Below are positions 43,259 through 55,031 of a stretch of 64,000 nucleotides of DNA, piece by piece (position 1 is the first letter of the stretch; each line of letters begins with the position of its first letter). The translations under genes were made by a program, and so were the position numbers. Origin of the DNA: Setomelanomma holmii (lineage: Eukaryota > Ascomycota > Dothideomycetes > Pleosporales > Phaeosphaeriaceae). A model generated the notes under the pieces. That model saw only the letters and a list, made by a program, of their open reading frames with translations, was not told the DNA's origin and searched no databases. The stretch spans positions 378,445 through 442,444 of the forward strand of contig ML978164.1 in assembly GCA_010015745.1 (NCBI GenBank). Reading direction: 5' to 3'.

Positions 43259-44160
43259 ATGCGCCGAATCATCATCGTCCTCACAGCCATCCTCGGTCTC
43301 GCTTGTCTTGCGAATGGCGGCATGGGCGGCTATGAGATTGAACGCAAGTGAGCGGAATATGTAAGTGGCTTGGAAATGACGCAGTGAAAAGCGCAAAGAG
43401 CCTGAAAAACATCATAGAACGACTATTGCGATGAGCATCATGGGGGACGCAGTGCGTGCACTAAAAGTCCCGATCCAGTGGCCCATCCAAGGGCACCCGT
43501 TGACGATTCAGGGAATCTTAACGAAGCGTTGGCAACTGGCATAGATCGTCGCAATGACGACGATAAGTGTGGCAAGCCCTCTGATGGGCCAAAGGGAACG
43601 TCTTACAGTGACAATTGCAAGCCAGAGCGCGCGGCGCTTGAAGTGCTCGTGTGTCGCTTGACAATCCGGCAAAGATGGCAACTGCATTGGATCCGACCAA
43701 CATTAACAGACTATGTAAGTCTTGACTGGACAGTTTTGATACCCGTGTTTTCGTACTGACGATTGGAAACAGGACAAATGCTGTGCCGTCGGGCACTCGA
43801 AACGTGAAGTTACCGCCAGTATTACAGGTCACGAAGTCAACGCGATGCCGTCAATGGCTGTCGCTGGTTCGGTGATTCTTCCAAGAGGTACAAGAAGTCT
43901 GGCATGGGCAAGAAAACATCGTCGAGACGTCGAGGAATGCAAGCAAGAGACAGTGGAGCCTTGCCATGAGAATTGCAAGAAAGAGTGCCGAGATCTCGAA
44001 ATTTACTTGTGTCAGGAAGATTGGCTGCTAAAGGAATACCCTGTGCTCGAGGTCTACGTAAATCTCCAGACTCAAGTTTACGAGGAGGTATCGAGACGCT
44101 AACGATGATATACAGGAGTCATGCTGTGCAAAGAATGGAAAGAACAGCTTTGGGCCTTGA
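43259..44160 (+). CDS. Secreted protein with two cysteine-rich repeat domains (candidate effector)
   Basis: Exons 43259-43347, 43453-43714, 43773-44057 and 44116-44160 (introns 105, 58 and 58 nt) give 226 aa. The signal peptide MRRIIIVLTAILGLACLANG is close to that of the gene at 42616. Two domain copies follow. In copy 1 the core NCKPERAALEVLVC leads to TDY, an intron, then DKCC. In copy 2, EECKQETVEPCHENC and KKECRDLEIYLC lead to EVY, an intron, then ESCCAKNGKNSFG and the stop. Each domain thus ends Y|xxCC with a phase-0 58-nt intron, as in the 42616 gene. Exon 1's junction (phase 2, acceptor at 43452) is the least certain. Several short basic stretches between the domains might be processed. 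Confidence 0.7.
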
Positions 44161-45223
44161 AATCGAAATTCGCGATGAGGGGTAGGTCTGAGATACTAAT
44201 ATAGCAGGAGAACGAACGTGTGGACAGGAGACCTTACAGAACCGGTCGTGATATAGATCTTTGACCATACCGCACCAAGAATTCTCTCTCGTCTGCCGTC
44301 ATGATTTTAAACTCATCAAATCCGATTTCCGTGTTTGCACCATTTGACTTCACGCAAGCGTTACGTGCTGTTGTTGACTCCTCAAAGCATAGTCAGAGCT
44401 CGCCACCAGACGTTCGGAGTCGGATCTTGTCTTCGACATGATTGGTCCAACGAAGCTCGAAGACCCAAGAAATCGATGACGCACTGCAAATGAACCACGA
44501 GGCACAACCATGCTGCCGCCTCTAAGCGATGCTTGACTGTTAATTTGGCATCGCGATTTCTGGCTTTTTCGATGATGATAACGACTCGGCGGCTGGGCGC
44601 GTGCTGGGCATGGGCATGAAGATGCCGAGGCTGCTCGAGGTGATGATCTTGCTGCAGCACCAACTTTCCATACAGAAGGGTAGCAAGGGAATATGTCTGT
44701 ATTGCTATAGTGCTGGAAGTGTGTTAGGGGAAGGTCGAAATAAAGATCTCATCACTGGAGCTCATGCCGCCTTCTCGGGCCGTTGTGCACGCCCATCCCA
44801 GGCCATCGGACACTCGTGCCTTCCCATTCGCCGATGCATGCATTGACCGCGGGAGAACTTCGATCCGCACATGAAAAGCACGCCCAAAGCGGAGCATCGC
44901 GCGAGGAAATTGACAGGGATTACAGACGTTGAAGACTCCGACAAGACGTCGTGTGCTCGGCGTGCTACTGTACGATGGGTTCGATGGCGTGGCGGTTGTT
45001 GTCGACGCTCAACGATATCCTTTCTTCACACTGTCGCCTTTCGTTCTGCGTTGATACCCCTTCCGGTACTGTTTTAGTTCCTGGAGATATGCTTGCGTTC
45101 ATCCGTTGATACATTGAAGTGCGACTACCGCGGCCCTCGCCTGGACGGTTTACCCATACACCTTCCTGAGGAATCGCCACTTTTTGCATCGACCACGCCC
45201 GTCGCGGGCAGGACACTGCAAAG
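44161..45223. other. Intergenic, upstream of ABCA transporter
   Basis: About 1.06 kb with no supported gene. It must contain the promoter of the transporter that starts at 45224. No clear motif was identified. Confidence 0.4.
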
Positions 45224-48200
45224 ATGGCAGGGGCAGTTGTTCGTCAGACATGGATCCTCACAAAAAAGACGCTGCTCGTGGTGTTCTGGCGACATTGGTT
45301 CTTCACGAGCGTTCGCGCATTCTGGGCTCCTATCATTTTTGTGAGTTGCGCATCCCACTCTGAGATAAAGGCAATCGCTGACCATGGCTCCTGCAGATGT
45401 TCTTCATTACCTACGCAAAGAACTTCTTTATCCCGCCTTCGGAGTTTGGCATCGGCCCCCTCAATCCCATTCGCTCCTTCCCCGATGCGCTCGGCGCCGC
45501 AACTGGTGGTCGTGACAAGGTCGTCTTTGTGAACAACGGCTACAACGGTGGCGAGATCGAGAACGTTATTGGACAACTATCGAGTCAGGTCCGGAACGCT
45601 GGACTCGAGGCAATCACGGTACAACAGGAGGTGGACCTGCTCACTGCATGCGAAAGCTCGTTAAGAGGCGCAAGCACATGCTTCGGCGCGGCGACGTTCC
45701 ATTCGAGTCCGAACGAAGGCAACGGCAGAGGTTGGAATTATACCATTCGCTCTGACGGCGCCTTGGGAGAGAAGATATACGTTGCTCAGAACGATAATGA
45801 TATCCAGATTTACATTTTGCCGTTCCAGAGGGCCATTGACCAGACCATCGCATCGCTCAATGGCACTCAGACTGTTCCCCAGGTCGACGCTTTCCCGTAC
45901 ACCGAACGCACGCAGAAAGAAAGAGACGAGCGTATCAGGACACTATACATGGGCGCACTGATAAACATCATGGGCGTGGCACTGTATATTGGAGTGTGCG
46001 GCGTGACATACCAACTCACCGGTCAAATGGCTGAAGAACGAGAACGTGGAATATCACAATTGGTGGAAGCAATGTCCCCGGCAAAGAAAGCATGGCATAC
46101 TCAGTTTGCCCGATTACTTTCGAACCACATCGCTTTCGACATCATCTACTTCCCGGGCTGGGTCATCATGGGTCTCATAGTGTGGGCTCTCGCTTTTAAG
46201 ACGACAAACGCCGGAATCCTGGTCATCTTCCACATCCTGGCCGGGCTTTCGTTGACAAGCTTTTCCATATTTGGCGCTGCGTTCTTCCGCAAAGCACAGC
46301 TTTCTGGCATCACCATCGTCATTGTACCGATCTTGCTGGCCATCATTGCTCAAGTCGCTGGTCCGTTCGGAACTGGAGCAGTTTACGTCCTGAGTCTGAT
46401 TTTTCCGTCCATAAATTATGTCTTCTTCATCATTTATGTTGCACGATTCGAGCGCCAGCTCATCGGCACCAACATGGTCAAAGCTGCGCCAAATTACGGG
46501 GACCACCAATGGACCACCGTCGGAATTGTCTTTTGGATCTTCCTCATCATTCAGACTTTGGTCTATCCTGTGCTCGGCGCACTTGTCGAGCGCTGGCTAT
46601 ATGGCACCATTTCTGCAGATCGCAAAACGACGACCTCGTCACCGGATTACAACATCATCCTTACAAACTTTTCGAAGAACTGGACGCCCAGCTGGTTCAG
46701 GAGGAACGTATTAGCAAAGATCGGCATTAAGCCTCCAGAGACAGTCCGAGCCGTGGACGATTTCAGCATTAAAGCGCGCAAGGGTCAGATCATGGTCTTG
46801 CTTGGTGCGAATGGCAGCGGCAAGTCGACCACACTTGATGCTATCGCAGGACTCAACACTATCACAAGTGGCGCGATCGAGATCGATGGTACTGGTGGGC
46901 TTGGTCTCTGCCCGCAGAAGAACGTCATGTGGGACGAGCTCAATGTTTTCGAGCATGTGCGTATTTTCAACCAGCTCAAGTCCACTGGCGCGTACGACAC
47001 CAAGGAGACCATTGAGGATTTGATTCGCGCTTGCGATCTGGGACACAAGATCAAGGCACAATCAAGCACGCTTTCAGGTGGTCAAAAAAGGAAGCTTCAG
47101 CTTGCTATGATGTTCACGGGAGGGTCGAAGGTCTGCTGCGTGGATGAAGTGTCCTCTGGCCTCGATCCACTTTCTCGAAGGAAGATCTGGGAGATTCTTC
47201 TCGCAGAGCGTGGCGACCGCACGTTCCTTCTGACTACACATTTCTTGGATGAAGCCGATGTCCTTGCAGACTATGTCGCTATCTTGTCCCGCGGAGTTCT
47301 CAAGACCAAAGGCACGTCTGTCCAGCTCAAACACGAAGTCGGCGCCGGCTACCACATTACCTACCCAAGGAGCGCTCCCGTAGCTCCACCAAAAGACGCA
47401 GTCAGAAAGCCGTCCCCGTCTGAAGGCATGCTTCAATATCAGTTCACCGATGCGCTATCCGCTATCAAATTTGTCGATGTTCTGCGAGAACATGGCGTCA
47501 AGAACTACGACATCGTGGGCCCGACCCTCGAGGATGTGTTCCTTGCTTACGCCGAAGAAGTCAAGGAGTATCACCTCATGGAAGCTGATCGCGACGAAGC
47601 AATCGGCGTTCTCCACGTGAACAGCAAAGACACAGACATTCCCTCAGACCACAACTCAGAGACTGTCAAAGCACCTTCAATGGGCAAGGGACAGGGAACT
47701 TCAATGTTCAAGCAGACTCTCATTCTGATGCGGAAGCGCTGGGCTATTCTTCGACGCAACTTTTGGCCCTATATTTTTGCACTTCTTATTCCCATTGCAG
47801 CAGCTGGGCTCGTCACTCTGTTCTTGAAAGGTTACAAGCCAGTCGGCTGCGATCCCGGCGCCAGTTCGAACGACCCCGAAGTCTTCTCAATAGCCAACGT
47901 CGATAGTATTCCACTCATTCCCATCGGACCTCGCGCACTGGTCGGCAGAGCCATCTCGACTATCGTTGAGCGTACTGGCATCAGCAATGATAGCTTTTAC
48001 ATCGTTGATACGCTGGACGAGTTCAATAACTTTGTGGATACGCGCTTCCACAACATCACACCTGGTGGCTTCTTCCTCCGCGAGAATGAGCCAAATATCA
48101 TGGCCTACCTGGGCAATGGTGGTGTGATAGGTGGTCTTGTTACGCTCAATGCGCTGGGCAACGTGCTCACCAACATTCCAATCTCGACACAATACCAGCA

Positions 48201-50193
48201 ATTCGCTGTCCCGTTCGCACCCAATATGGGCGATACGCTCCAACTCATCTTGTACTTCGGCTTGGCCATGAGTGTGTACCCGGCTTTGTTCGCGCTCTAC
48301 CCAACACAAGAGCGCTTGAGGAATGTCAGAGCTCTGCATTATAGCAACGGCATCCGAGCGGTACCGTTATGGCTGGCGTACACGACATTCGACTTCGCGT
48401 TTGTGGTCATCATCGCTGGCGTAACGACGGCGATCTTTGTAGGAGTAAGCACCAACCCACCGAAGCGTTGGATTTCTGCTAACCATATACAGGCTTCTTC
48501 TGCGTTCTTCGCGCCAGGCTACCTCTTCGTCGTCTTCTTTTTGTATGGTCTTTGTGCCACACTCTTCGCATACATCATCTCGGTTGTCGTCACATCTCAG
48601 CTCGCTGCCTTTGCTTTCGCTGCTGGTGGGATGGTTTCGTTGTACCTCATCTATTTCATTGGATACCTAGCCATCCTCACTTACGCTCCAGCGTATGCCA
48701 TTGACTCATATCTCGACATCTTCCACTGGACGGTCTCGCTCATCTCGCCATCGGCAAGCTTACTCAGGACGCAACTGCTCTCGCTCAACTCATTCAGCGT
48801 GTTATGTGACGGCAATAGTATCCCTAGCTACCCGGGCGCTTTGCGTGTCTACGGTGGGCCTATTCTATATCTCACCATCCAAGCCATCCTGCTATTCATC
48901 GCGCTTGTGTGGTGGGACTCAGGCTACAGACCACCATTCCTGAACCGCGAAAAGGGTCGCCAGAAGCATTCGGAGGAGAGCGTTGAGAACATTCCAGCTG
49001 CCGTCGCTGCTGAGATCACTCGTACGGAGCAGTGTAAGGATAGTCTCCGAGCATTGCATCTACACAAGACCTTTGGCAACAACCATGCCGTCAACGACAT
49101 CACATTTGGTATCCCTCAGGGCCAAGTTTTTGCCCTACTCGGTCCCAACGGCGCTGGCAAATCCTCCACCATCTCGCTCATCCGTGGAGACATTCATCCC
49201 ACAACGCACATCAACGGTGGAGGCGACGTGCTCATCGAAGATATCTCCATCATCTCCAAGCGCGCAGCAGCCCGCGGTCATCTCGGTGTCTGTCCCCAAT
49301 TCGACGCCATGGACACCATGACCGTCACCGAGCACCTTTACTTCTACGCACACGCCCGCGGTGTTCCCGACGCAAAATCCTCCGTCGACGCCATCCTCCA
49401 AGCTACCGGCCTGCACCGCTTCGGAAATCGACTCGCATCCAAACTCTCCGGCGGCAACAAGCGGAAGCTCTCCCTTGGCATTGCACTCATGGGCAACCCC
49501 TCCGTTCTCCTGCTCGACGAGCCTTCGTCTGGCATGGACGCCGCCGCCAAACGCGTAATGTGGCGAACCCTCCTGGGCGTCGCCGCGCCCGGTCGCGCTC
49601 TCCTTATCACCACGCACTCGATGGAAGAAGCCGACAAACTCGCAACGCGTGTGGGTATCATGAAGCGCAAGATGCTGGCGCTCGGTACGGTCGGGGCTCT
49701 CGGGGAGCAATACGGCGATGCGTGGGTTGTCCAACTAGTGTTGAAGTCAGCGCCTGGCACTTCGGAGCTGGAGATGGAGAGCGTGAAGGAGTGGGTTAGG
49801 CTGAGAATACCTGGTGTGCAGTTGGATAAATGGGGGAGTAGAAGGGGTGGGCATGGGCAGTTGAGGTTCAAGGTACTCAAAGCGGCTGTAAGCCAGGATT
49901 CTGCGCCGTCGACGTCGGAAGTGGACGACAAGGATAGTAAGATGCTGGAAGCAGATGTCCGGCTTGTGAGCACGAATGTGTCGGCGACGTCGGCGGATTT
50001 GAATAGTATCCCAGGCCTGATCCAACTGCTGGAAACGCATCGCGAGCAGCTCGGGCTGGAGTATTACTCTGTCAGCCCAACGACGCTGGATGAGGTTTTC
50101 TTGCGCGTTGTGGGTGAGGAGGAAGAGGAAGAAGCGGGCAACAAGAACAAGAAAGCCGGGAAGGGCTTGGTCGCCCGGTTGCGTCGTTGGTAG
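45224..50193 (+). CDS. ABC transporter, ABCA-type full transporter
   Basis: Exon 1 (45224-45340) joins exon 2 (45397 on) across a 56-nt intron. A second 48-nt intron at 48445-48492 (GTAAGC, CTAAC branch, ATACAG) lies in frame, so both forms remain open; spliced, the protein is about 1621 aa. The layout is ABCA: TMD1 with a large first extracellular loop, NBD1 with GANGSGKST (about 508), LSGGQKRKL (about 596) and VDEVSSGLD, TMD2 with a second loop, then NBD2 with GPNGAGKSS (about 1271), LSGGNKRKL (about 1372) and LLDEPSSGMD. ABCA proteins move lipids or related amphipaths; the fungal members are little studied. In NBD1 the Walker B carries V-D-E-V in place of the usual L-D-E-P. Membrane location is certain from the TMDs; the substrate is unknown. 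Confidence 0.95.
48445..48492 (+). other. In-frame 48-nt intron within the ABCA gene
   Basis: GTAAGC at the 5' end, CTAAC before ATACAG at the 3' end, length divisible by three. Removing it joins VG to ASSAFFAPGYLFVVFFLYG, an unbroken membrane helix; keeping it inserts the polar stretch VSTNPPKRWISANHIQ into that helix. Confidence 0.8.
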
Positions 50194-52698
50194 GCATTTG
50201 AGGGCGTTTTAGATACCAGTGTATAGAATAATATCTTCTTTCTTGTGCGTTTTGGTCCAGCGTGCATGGTACTGCAGTGCGTTTCGTGATCAACCAATTT
50301 GACTGTAGCGGAGCGAGCAAGTATACAACGACCTATTGTAGTCAGCAATTGCGCTCTCGTTGGTGTTGTAGGCGTGCAGGATGCACCAAGTACTTACTTC
50401 TCAAGCTCTTCCCGCGATGTCCAGTATGAGGACAAGTCAGTCCAGCGCCGAGCCCAGACGTCAGAAAACAGTTCGAAGCCGATCCCGCCAGCACATTGTC
50501 CTCTGTTTTTTCTTGGGCTCAGAGTGTTGCGGAGGTCTACGCGGATGCGGAGAAGGCGCTTTTGGTCAACGGCGGAGGGGTCGACGATTCGTACGCGCCC
50601 GAGTGCGTGGAGAACGGGAGGAGTCGCGGAAGGTGTTCATGATTTGAATTGGAGTTTCGAGAGGATAGGTGTGAGATTAGGTTGCATTGAAGAGGTTTTT
50701 GCGTGCGGATGTGATTTGCTTGGTCGCAGAACTTTGTATGGAGAGGTGAAGATGCGGACAAACAGTGAAATTGAGCTCCACGTCCAACGACCATAACATA
50801 CACAAGAGATCTCTTATCATCAGTTACGTGCAGATTCTTCGCTACTGATGCTTCAAAAACTGCAATGCTTTGCTCTACTTCGCCTATTACTACTGAGTCT
50901 GCCCGCAATACTCAGCAAATCGCCATCGTTCTCAGTCACGGAACGAATCTCTTCTTCAACCGCCCAGCCCAAGCTAGGACAATCAACGAAAAGAAATCAT
51001 GCCCCAAGTGGCAGAGCAGAAAGCAAAAATTGGCCCGAGCATCCATCTCGAAGAATGTTGCAGCTCAACCGGTCCCGTAGTGCAACGGGACGATCGACGC
51101 CCGAAAGCAAGTATCTTGAGCTCCTGCAAACTCCAGTCGCGGCTGCAAGCCGCAAGGAGGAGAAGAAGGGACGGGGGGATGGTGGGCATTATATATGCTG
51201 GAGGTGCAGACGCGCGCGGGCTAGATCACATGACGCGGATTAGGAGTCAGATCAAACAGCCCAAAAGGTTCTCCTCCCCATTTCGAAAGCAAATAAACGT
51301 CACTTCTCCTGATCTTCTCGCATCCTCACAACAGCTGTTGATGTGGCCTCTGTTAGTGACAACCCATACCACAATTGCAGCTGCTTCAACACTTGTATAG
51401 AGAGCTTCAAACTGTAGGTTCGGGGACCGTCCTCACCGTCGCACTCTAAGAAGTCAGGGGCTGTATCATGAACAGATGTAACACCACGTAGACTAAAAAT
51501 GCACCGTCACCAAATGCTCTCAACTCCAAGTCACGGGCAGTGCACACAATCAGTATTAGCCTTCTATCTATCACGCTCCTGAATGTCCAATACTCTCAAG
51601 CTGTCACGGCTGGAGACTCTGTTGCACTCGAAATGGCGGGGCAACTCGAGCAAACGGATGCACGACCATCTCAACACTTCCAAATCTTCAACAAACCGCG
51701 GCATCATACCATTCGAGTAACACATGGAATCGAACATGCACATCACAAGACTCATCTCTGCACCTTCCCTCCCCGTCATCGTCACTAGCCCTGCACGTGC
51801 CACCGACGCGCCCATCAGATCACACTGACGTACATTGTTGATCCGATATGTTTACACTCTTCACTTTCATCGCCGGGAGAACCTCGCTGTCGCCTGATGG
51901 TCCGAGCTGATGTTGATCCAGCGACGCTTCTTGGCAGCCACTGAGTATAAAAACTGCTCCCACCTCCATCTCCCGGACTTATTTTTCTTTTCTTCACTGC
52001 CAGGTACGTTTCCTTCCCCTCCCATTGATCTGAGCTTACTAATCTTTCTCACAGGCGTGTGTTTGGCCGCAAGGCTAGCTCGTCTTTCCGGCGTCGTGTA
52101 TGTAGTGCCATGTGCGGGGGCTTGGGTGCCATTCATTGCACAGTGTTTGGGATCCGAGTGGAAGTTTGCTTGCAAGCTGTCCCGGAGCAATTTTTACATG
52201 TGCGGCATTCGTGGTCTGCCCGGGGTCCAGGCACCGTATGGAGGTGCCAGCGGGTACGCCCCACACCCCATTCGTGGGCACACGCCTAGGGAGGCAGTGA
52301 AGGATTTTCCTGAGCCTTGGTCGGTAACTCGATCGCGTGAGTCTGATGACCTAAGCACGACTTTCGTGTAAGGTGTCGGCAATTTTTGGAACGTACCAGT
52401 GAGATGTCACTTAAACCATCGGCGCTCCATTCATGGACGCAATTTTTCAACCATACCAGTGGCTGAACAACCGGTTGCTTCGGCGGCTTTGGTGTTCGCT
52501 GCGCCTCTCCTTTCCTTTTCATTGACTTGCTTGGCTTTGCTGGGTGGTTGAAGAAGAGACCTGGTGTGACGTTGTGGTGTTCTGCAAAATGGCCGTCTCC
52601 ATAAAGTGGTCTCGACTAGACTTCACCTGCAAATTTTACCAAGAGTTGACAAAACGCTCGCAAAAGTTTCACTGCAGCTGAACACTCTTCAATCCAAC
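50194..52698. other. Long intergenic region, one intron-like element
   Basis: About 2.5 kb without a supported gene. At 51944-51950 there is a TATAAAA box. Downstream at about 52002-52054 is a textbook intron (GTACGT, TTACTAAT branch, CACAG). The exon after it gives FGRKASSSFRRRVCSAMCGG in one frame but no full gene could be built. The segment may be a non-coding or short transcript. Confidence 0.35.
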
Positions 52699-52965
52699 AT
52701 GGCTCACTCAGCAAGCGGTTTTGGCATCTATCCCCTGGCAGATGTTCCATCACCCACTCCATCACCCACTCCATCACACATTGAAGAAGCTTGTGCGGAA
52801 TATGACCGTCGCGAAGCAGAGCGGCTGCGACAGGATCGCTTTGAGTCCCACACGCTTCCTTCGCCGCCTGAAGAGGGCAGAGAGTCAAGAACAAGCTGCG
52901 CCGCTGGAGAATTCGAGTCTAGCATCGATTCGCTCGCTGAAGCCGCCTACCAGCCAAAGTCCAAG
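52699..52965 (+). CDS. Possible small hypothetical protein, convergent with CFEM gene
   Basis: The ATG at 52699 opens MAHSASGFGIYPLADV, a three-fold 12-bp repeat (ATCACCCACTCC type) giving PSPTPSPTPS, then a charged stretch (ACAEYDRREAERLRQDRFES) and SSIDSLAEAAYQPKSK before a GTAAGC donor at 52966. Beyond that the frame is only the antisense of the CFEM gene. No domain. The part up to 52965 may be a first exon. Confidence 0.3.
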
Positions 52966-53006
52966 GTAAGCAAGACAAGTATTCATCTCTCAAACGATAC
53001 ACAGCT

Positions 53007-54128
53007 TCAATCCCCTCGCCGAAATCCTTCCGCTCCAGCTCTCCCTGTCTCCAGACTCCTCCTAGGCGTATTAACAAGCGGCATCTCCAATGGCACTCTC
53101 AATCCCTCCCTCTGCCCTGGCATCGGCTCCTTCACACTGCCCTTCATGCTCCTCCCATCCTTATTATCGTGCTCAACAACGATACTTAACACATTCCCGC
53201 GCTTCTTCTTCAACACACCATACCCGTTATCCTCAATCGTCATCACCTCTGGCGACAGCGGACTTACGGGTGCCTCACGGGCTCGTCTGCGCCAGCTGCC
53301 GGAGCGCTTAAGACGGCTGGTCGTGGGGATGGGAGTCATGCTTGGGCGCCAGGCGGAGTCGGGAATATCGGTGGTGGATTGGGCACGTTCGAAATCGCGC
53401 TTTAGGTGCCGGATGTACCAGCCAAGAGCGAGGAAGATGGCGACGGCGAGGAAGGTGACACTGATTGAGATGCCAACTTTGGCGCCGTCGGAGAGCTGGG
53501 AGGATACAGGGAGTGGCGCGAAGGGCATGTCGGTTGGTATTGGCGAGGCTGACGGAAGTGAGCCGCGGGTGCGAGATGGCGATGCGGTGATGGAGCCGCT
53601 GGATGGTGCTTGACTGGCAGACGGGGCTGATTGTGTTATGCGCTCACTGAATGTTGGCATGGATTGACTCGAAGTAGGGACAGACCCAAAAGGACTACTC
53701 GACCTCGTCTGAGTACCAGTCGTAGTCGAGGTCCTGCTTCTTGATCTCGACATGCCGAATCCACCTTTTCCTGACCCTCCGTCTATCGAGCCACACGCTG
53801 CCCGTATCTTCGCAAACGCATCACTCTCTTCCGTTGATCCACACTCCTGCTGTATACACGCCGTTGCTTTCTGAAGAATGTTCCCCGCCCCGCAGTGGCA
53901 CGCGAAGTCCGATTCGTTGGCGCAGGCCTCCGTCAGTATACCGCTGATGAAGCATTGGAGGGCGCATTGTGGTAGCTTGAGCGCCGCGAGCGGGGACTGT
54001 CGTATGAACAGACGCTGGGGAACAGACAGCGCTGGATGCGCGGACAGTGGTAGAAGAAGTGCGAGGAATAAGATTGTCGCCGATACCAGCGGCGAGTGTA
54101 GAACAAAGAAGGAAAACCGAGCCCTCAT
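53007..54128 (-). CDS. CFEM-domain membrane protein
   Basis: A single exon; the ATG at 54128 (MRARFSFFVLHSPLVSATIL) gives 373 aa with a proper signal peptide, whereas in-frame upstream ATGs do not. The CFEM domain follows with eight cysteines in the classical order: LPQCALQCFISGI, EACANESDFACHCG, ATACIQQECG and RAACG. The Asp in SDFACHC is the residue that can bind haem iron in this family. A Ser/Thr-rich stalk leads to one membrane segment (VGISISVTFLAVAIFLALGW) and a cytosolic tail of about 130 residues rich in Ser, Arg and Pro. It is a surface protein of receptor form, like the other CFEM-like protein at 13310-12462. Role unproven. Confidence 0.88.
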   Translation of the reverse strand: MRARFSFFVLHSPLVSATILFLALLLPLSAHPALSVPQRLFIRQSPLAALKLPQCALQCFISGILTEACANESDFACHCGAGNILQKATACIQQECGSTEESDAFAKIRAACGSIDGGSGKGGFGMSRSRSRTSTTTGTQTRSSSPFGSVPTSSQSMPTFSERITQSAPSASQAPSSGSITASPSRTRGSLPSASPIPTDMPFAPLPVSSQLSDGAKVGISISVTFLAVAIFLALGWYIRHLKRDFERAQSTTDIPDSAWRPSMTPIPTTSRLKRSGSWRRRAREAPVSPLSPEVMTIEDNGYGVLKKKRGNVLSIVVEHDNKDGRSMKGSVKEPMPGQREGLRVPLEMPLVNTPRRSLETGRAGAEGFRRGD

Positions 54129-55031
54129 CAGGCGTACTACTGGCCGCTCTTGGATCAAAAGACGAGAACATAAGAGACTCGAGAAGAAAGAAGGACGGGT
54201 TCGCAAATGATAGCACGACAACGCATTGATGGAGGACGGCGGAGCAGGCTGTTGCAAAGGTGTACAATCCTGATGTCGTGCGCGGGAGGATCATCGACCA
54301 TCAACCTTGGAACGCGAATGAAGCGCCCAGCGAAGAAGTAGAGGAGGTAGCCGAGGTTCAGGTCCGGAAGTTGTACGTTGGTGTGAGAATGTCATGTATA
54401 ACCATACCTCGCACCTCGCGACAAATTCCTCAAACCTCCCACGCTGCCATCCCGCACCGCACAACGCCGCGAATCCCACCCCTCGGACCAAAGGCCATGG
54501 CAGTCGATATGTACCGGTTCAGAGTGTTGCGAGTCAAATTACGCCAGCTCTCGGCAAAAGGCCATGGTGGTTTTGGAATCATGAAACGTTTGCTCTGGCG
54601 GCCAATTGGTCGGTTGCGGAACGACGACCATCCACGACGAGCGGAATGCAGGGAATTGCGAGGATAATCGAGAGTGCATGAACGTTGAAGTGGGAAGTTT
54701 GGAACACTAGGTGCTAGTCGGCAGTGGGAGGGAATTTGGATAAGGGGTCGAGGGAACAAAATTGGGAATGCGACGAGGTAATTGGAGAGGTATTGTAGTC
54801 AGAAGACGACAATGTCGAGAGATTGATCTAACGAACGAGTGTCGAGGACAGGCTCAAGACCATACAATAACGTTCACCCCAGGGTGGCGGAAAGACCACC
54901 GTGACGAGACACATAAAGGCAACTTCGACTTCACACAGCTCAAGCGCTGCGCAACCCTTCGCATCTGCCGCAGTGTCATGAACATTGATCCATTTAGTCT
55001 TTTGTCTGTATTCACCACGTACCCGTACGAT

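Noticed and set aside
52736..52775. 12-bp triple repeat (CATCACCCACTC type) as a minisatellite
   Set aside because: Only three units, and explained by a PSPTPSPTPS stretch in a possible coding frame.
53007..53613. Plus-strand continuation of the 52699 frame
   Set aside because: It is the antisense of the CFEM gene's tail and stalk; open only because of the biased Ser/Arg codons on the other strand.
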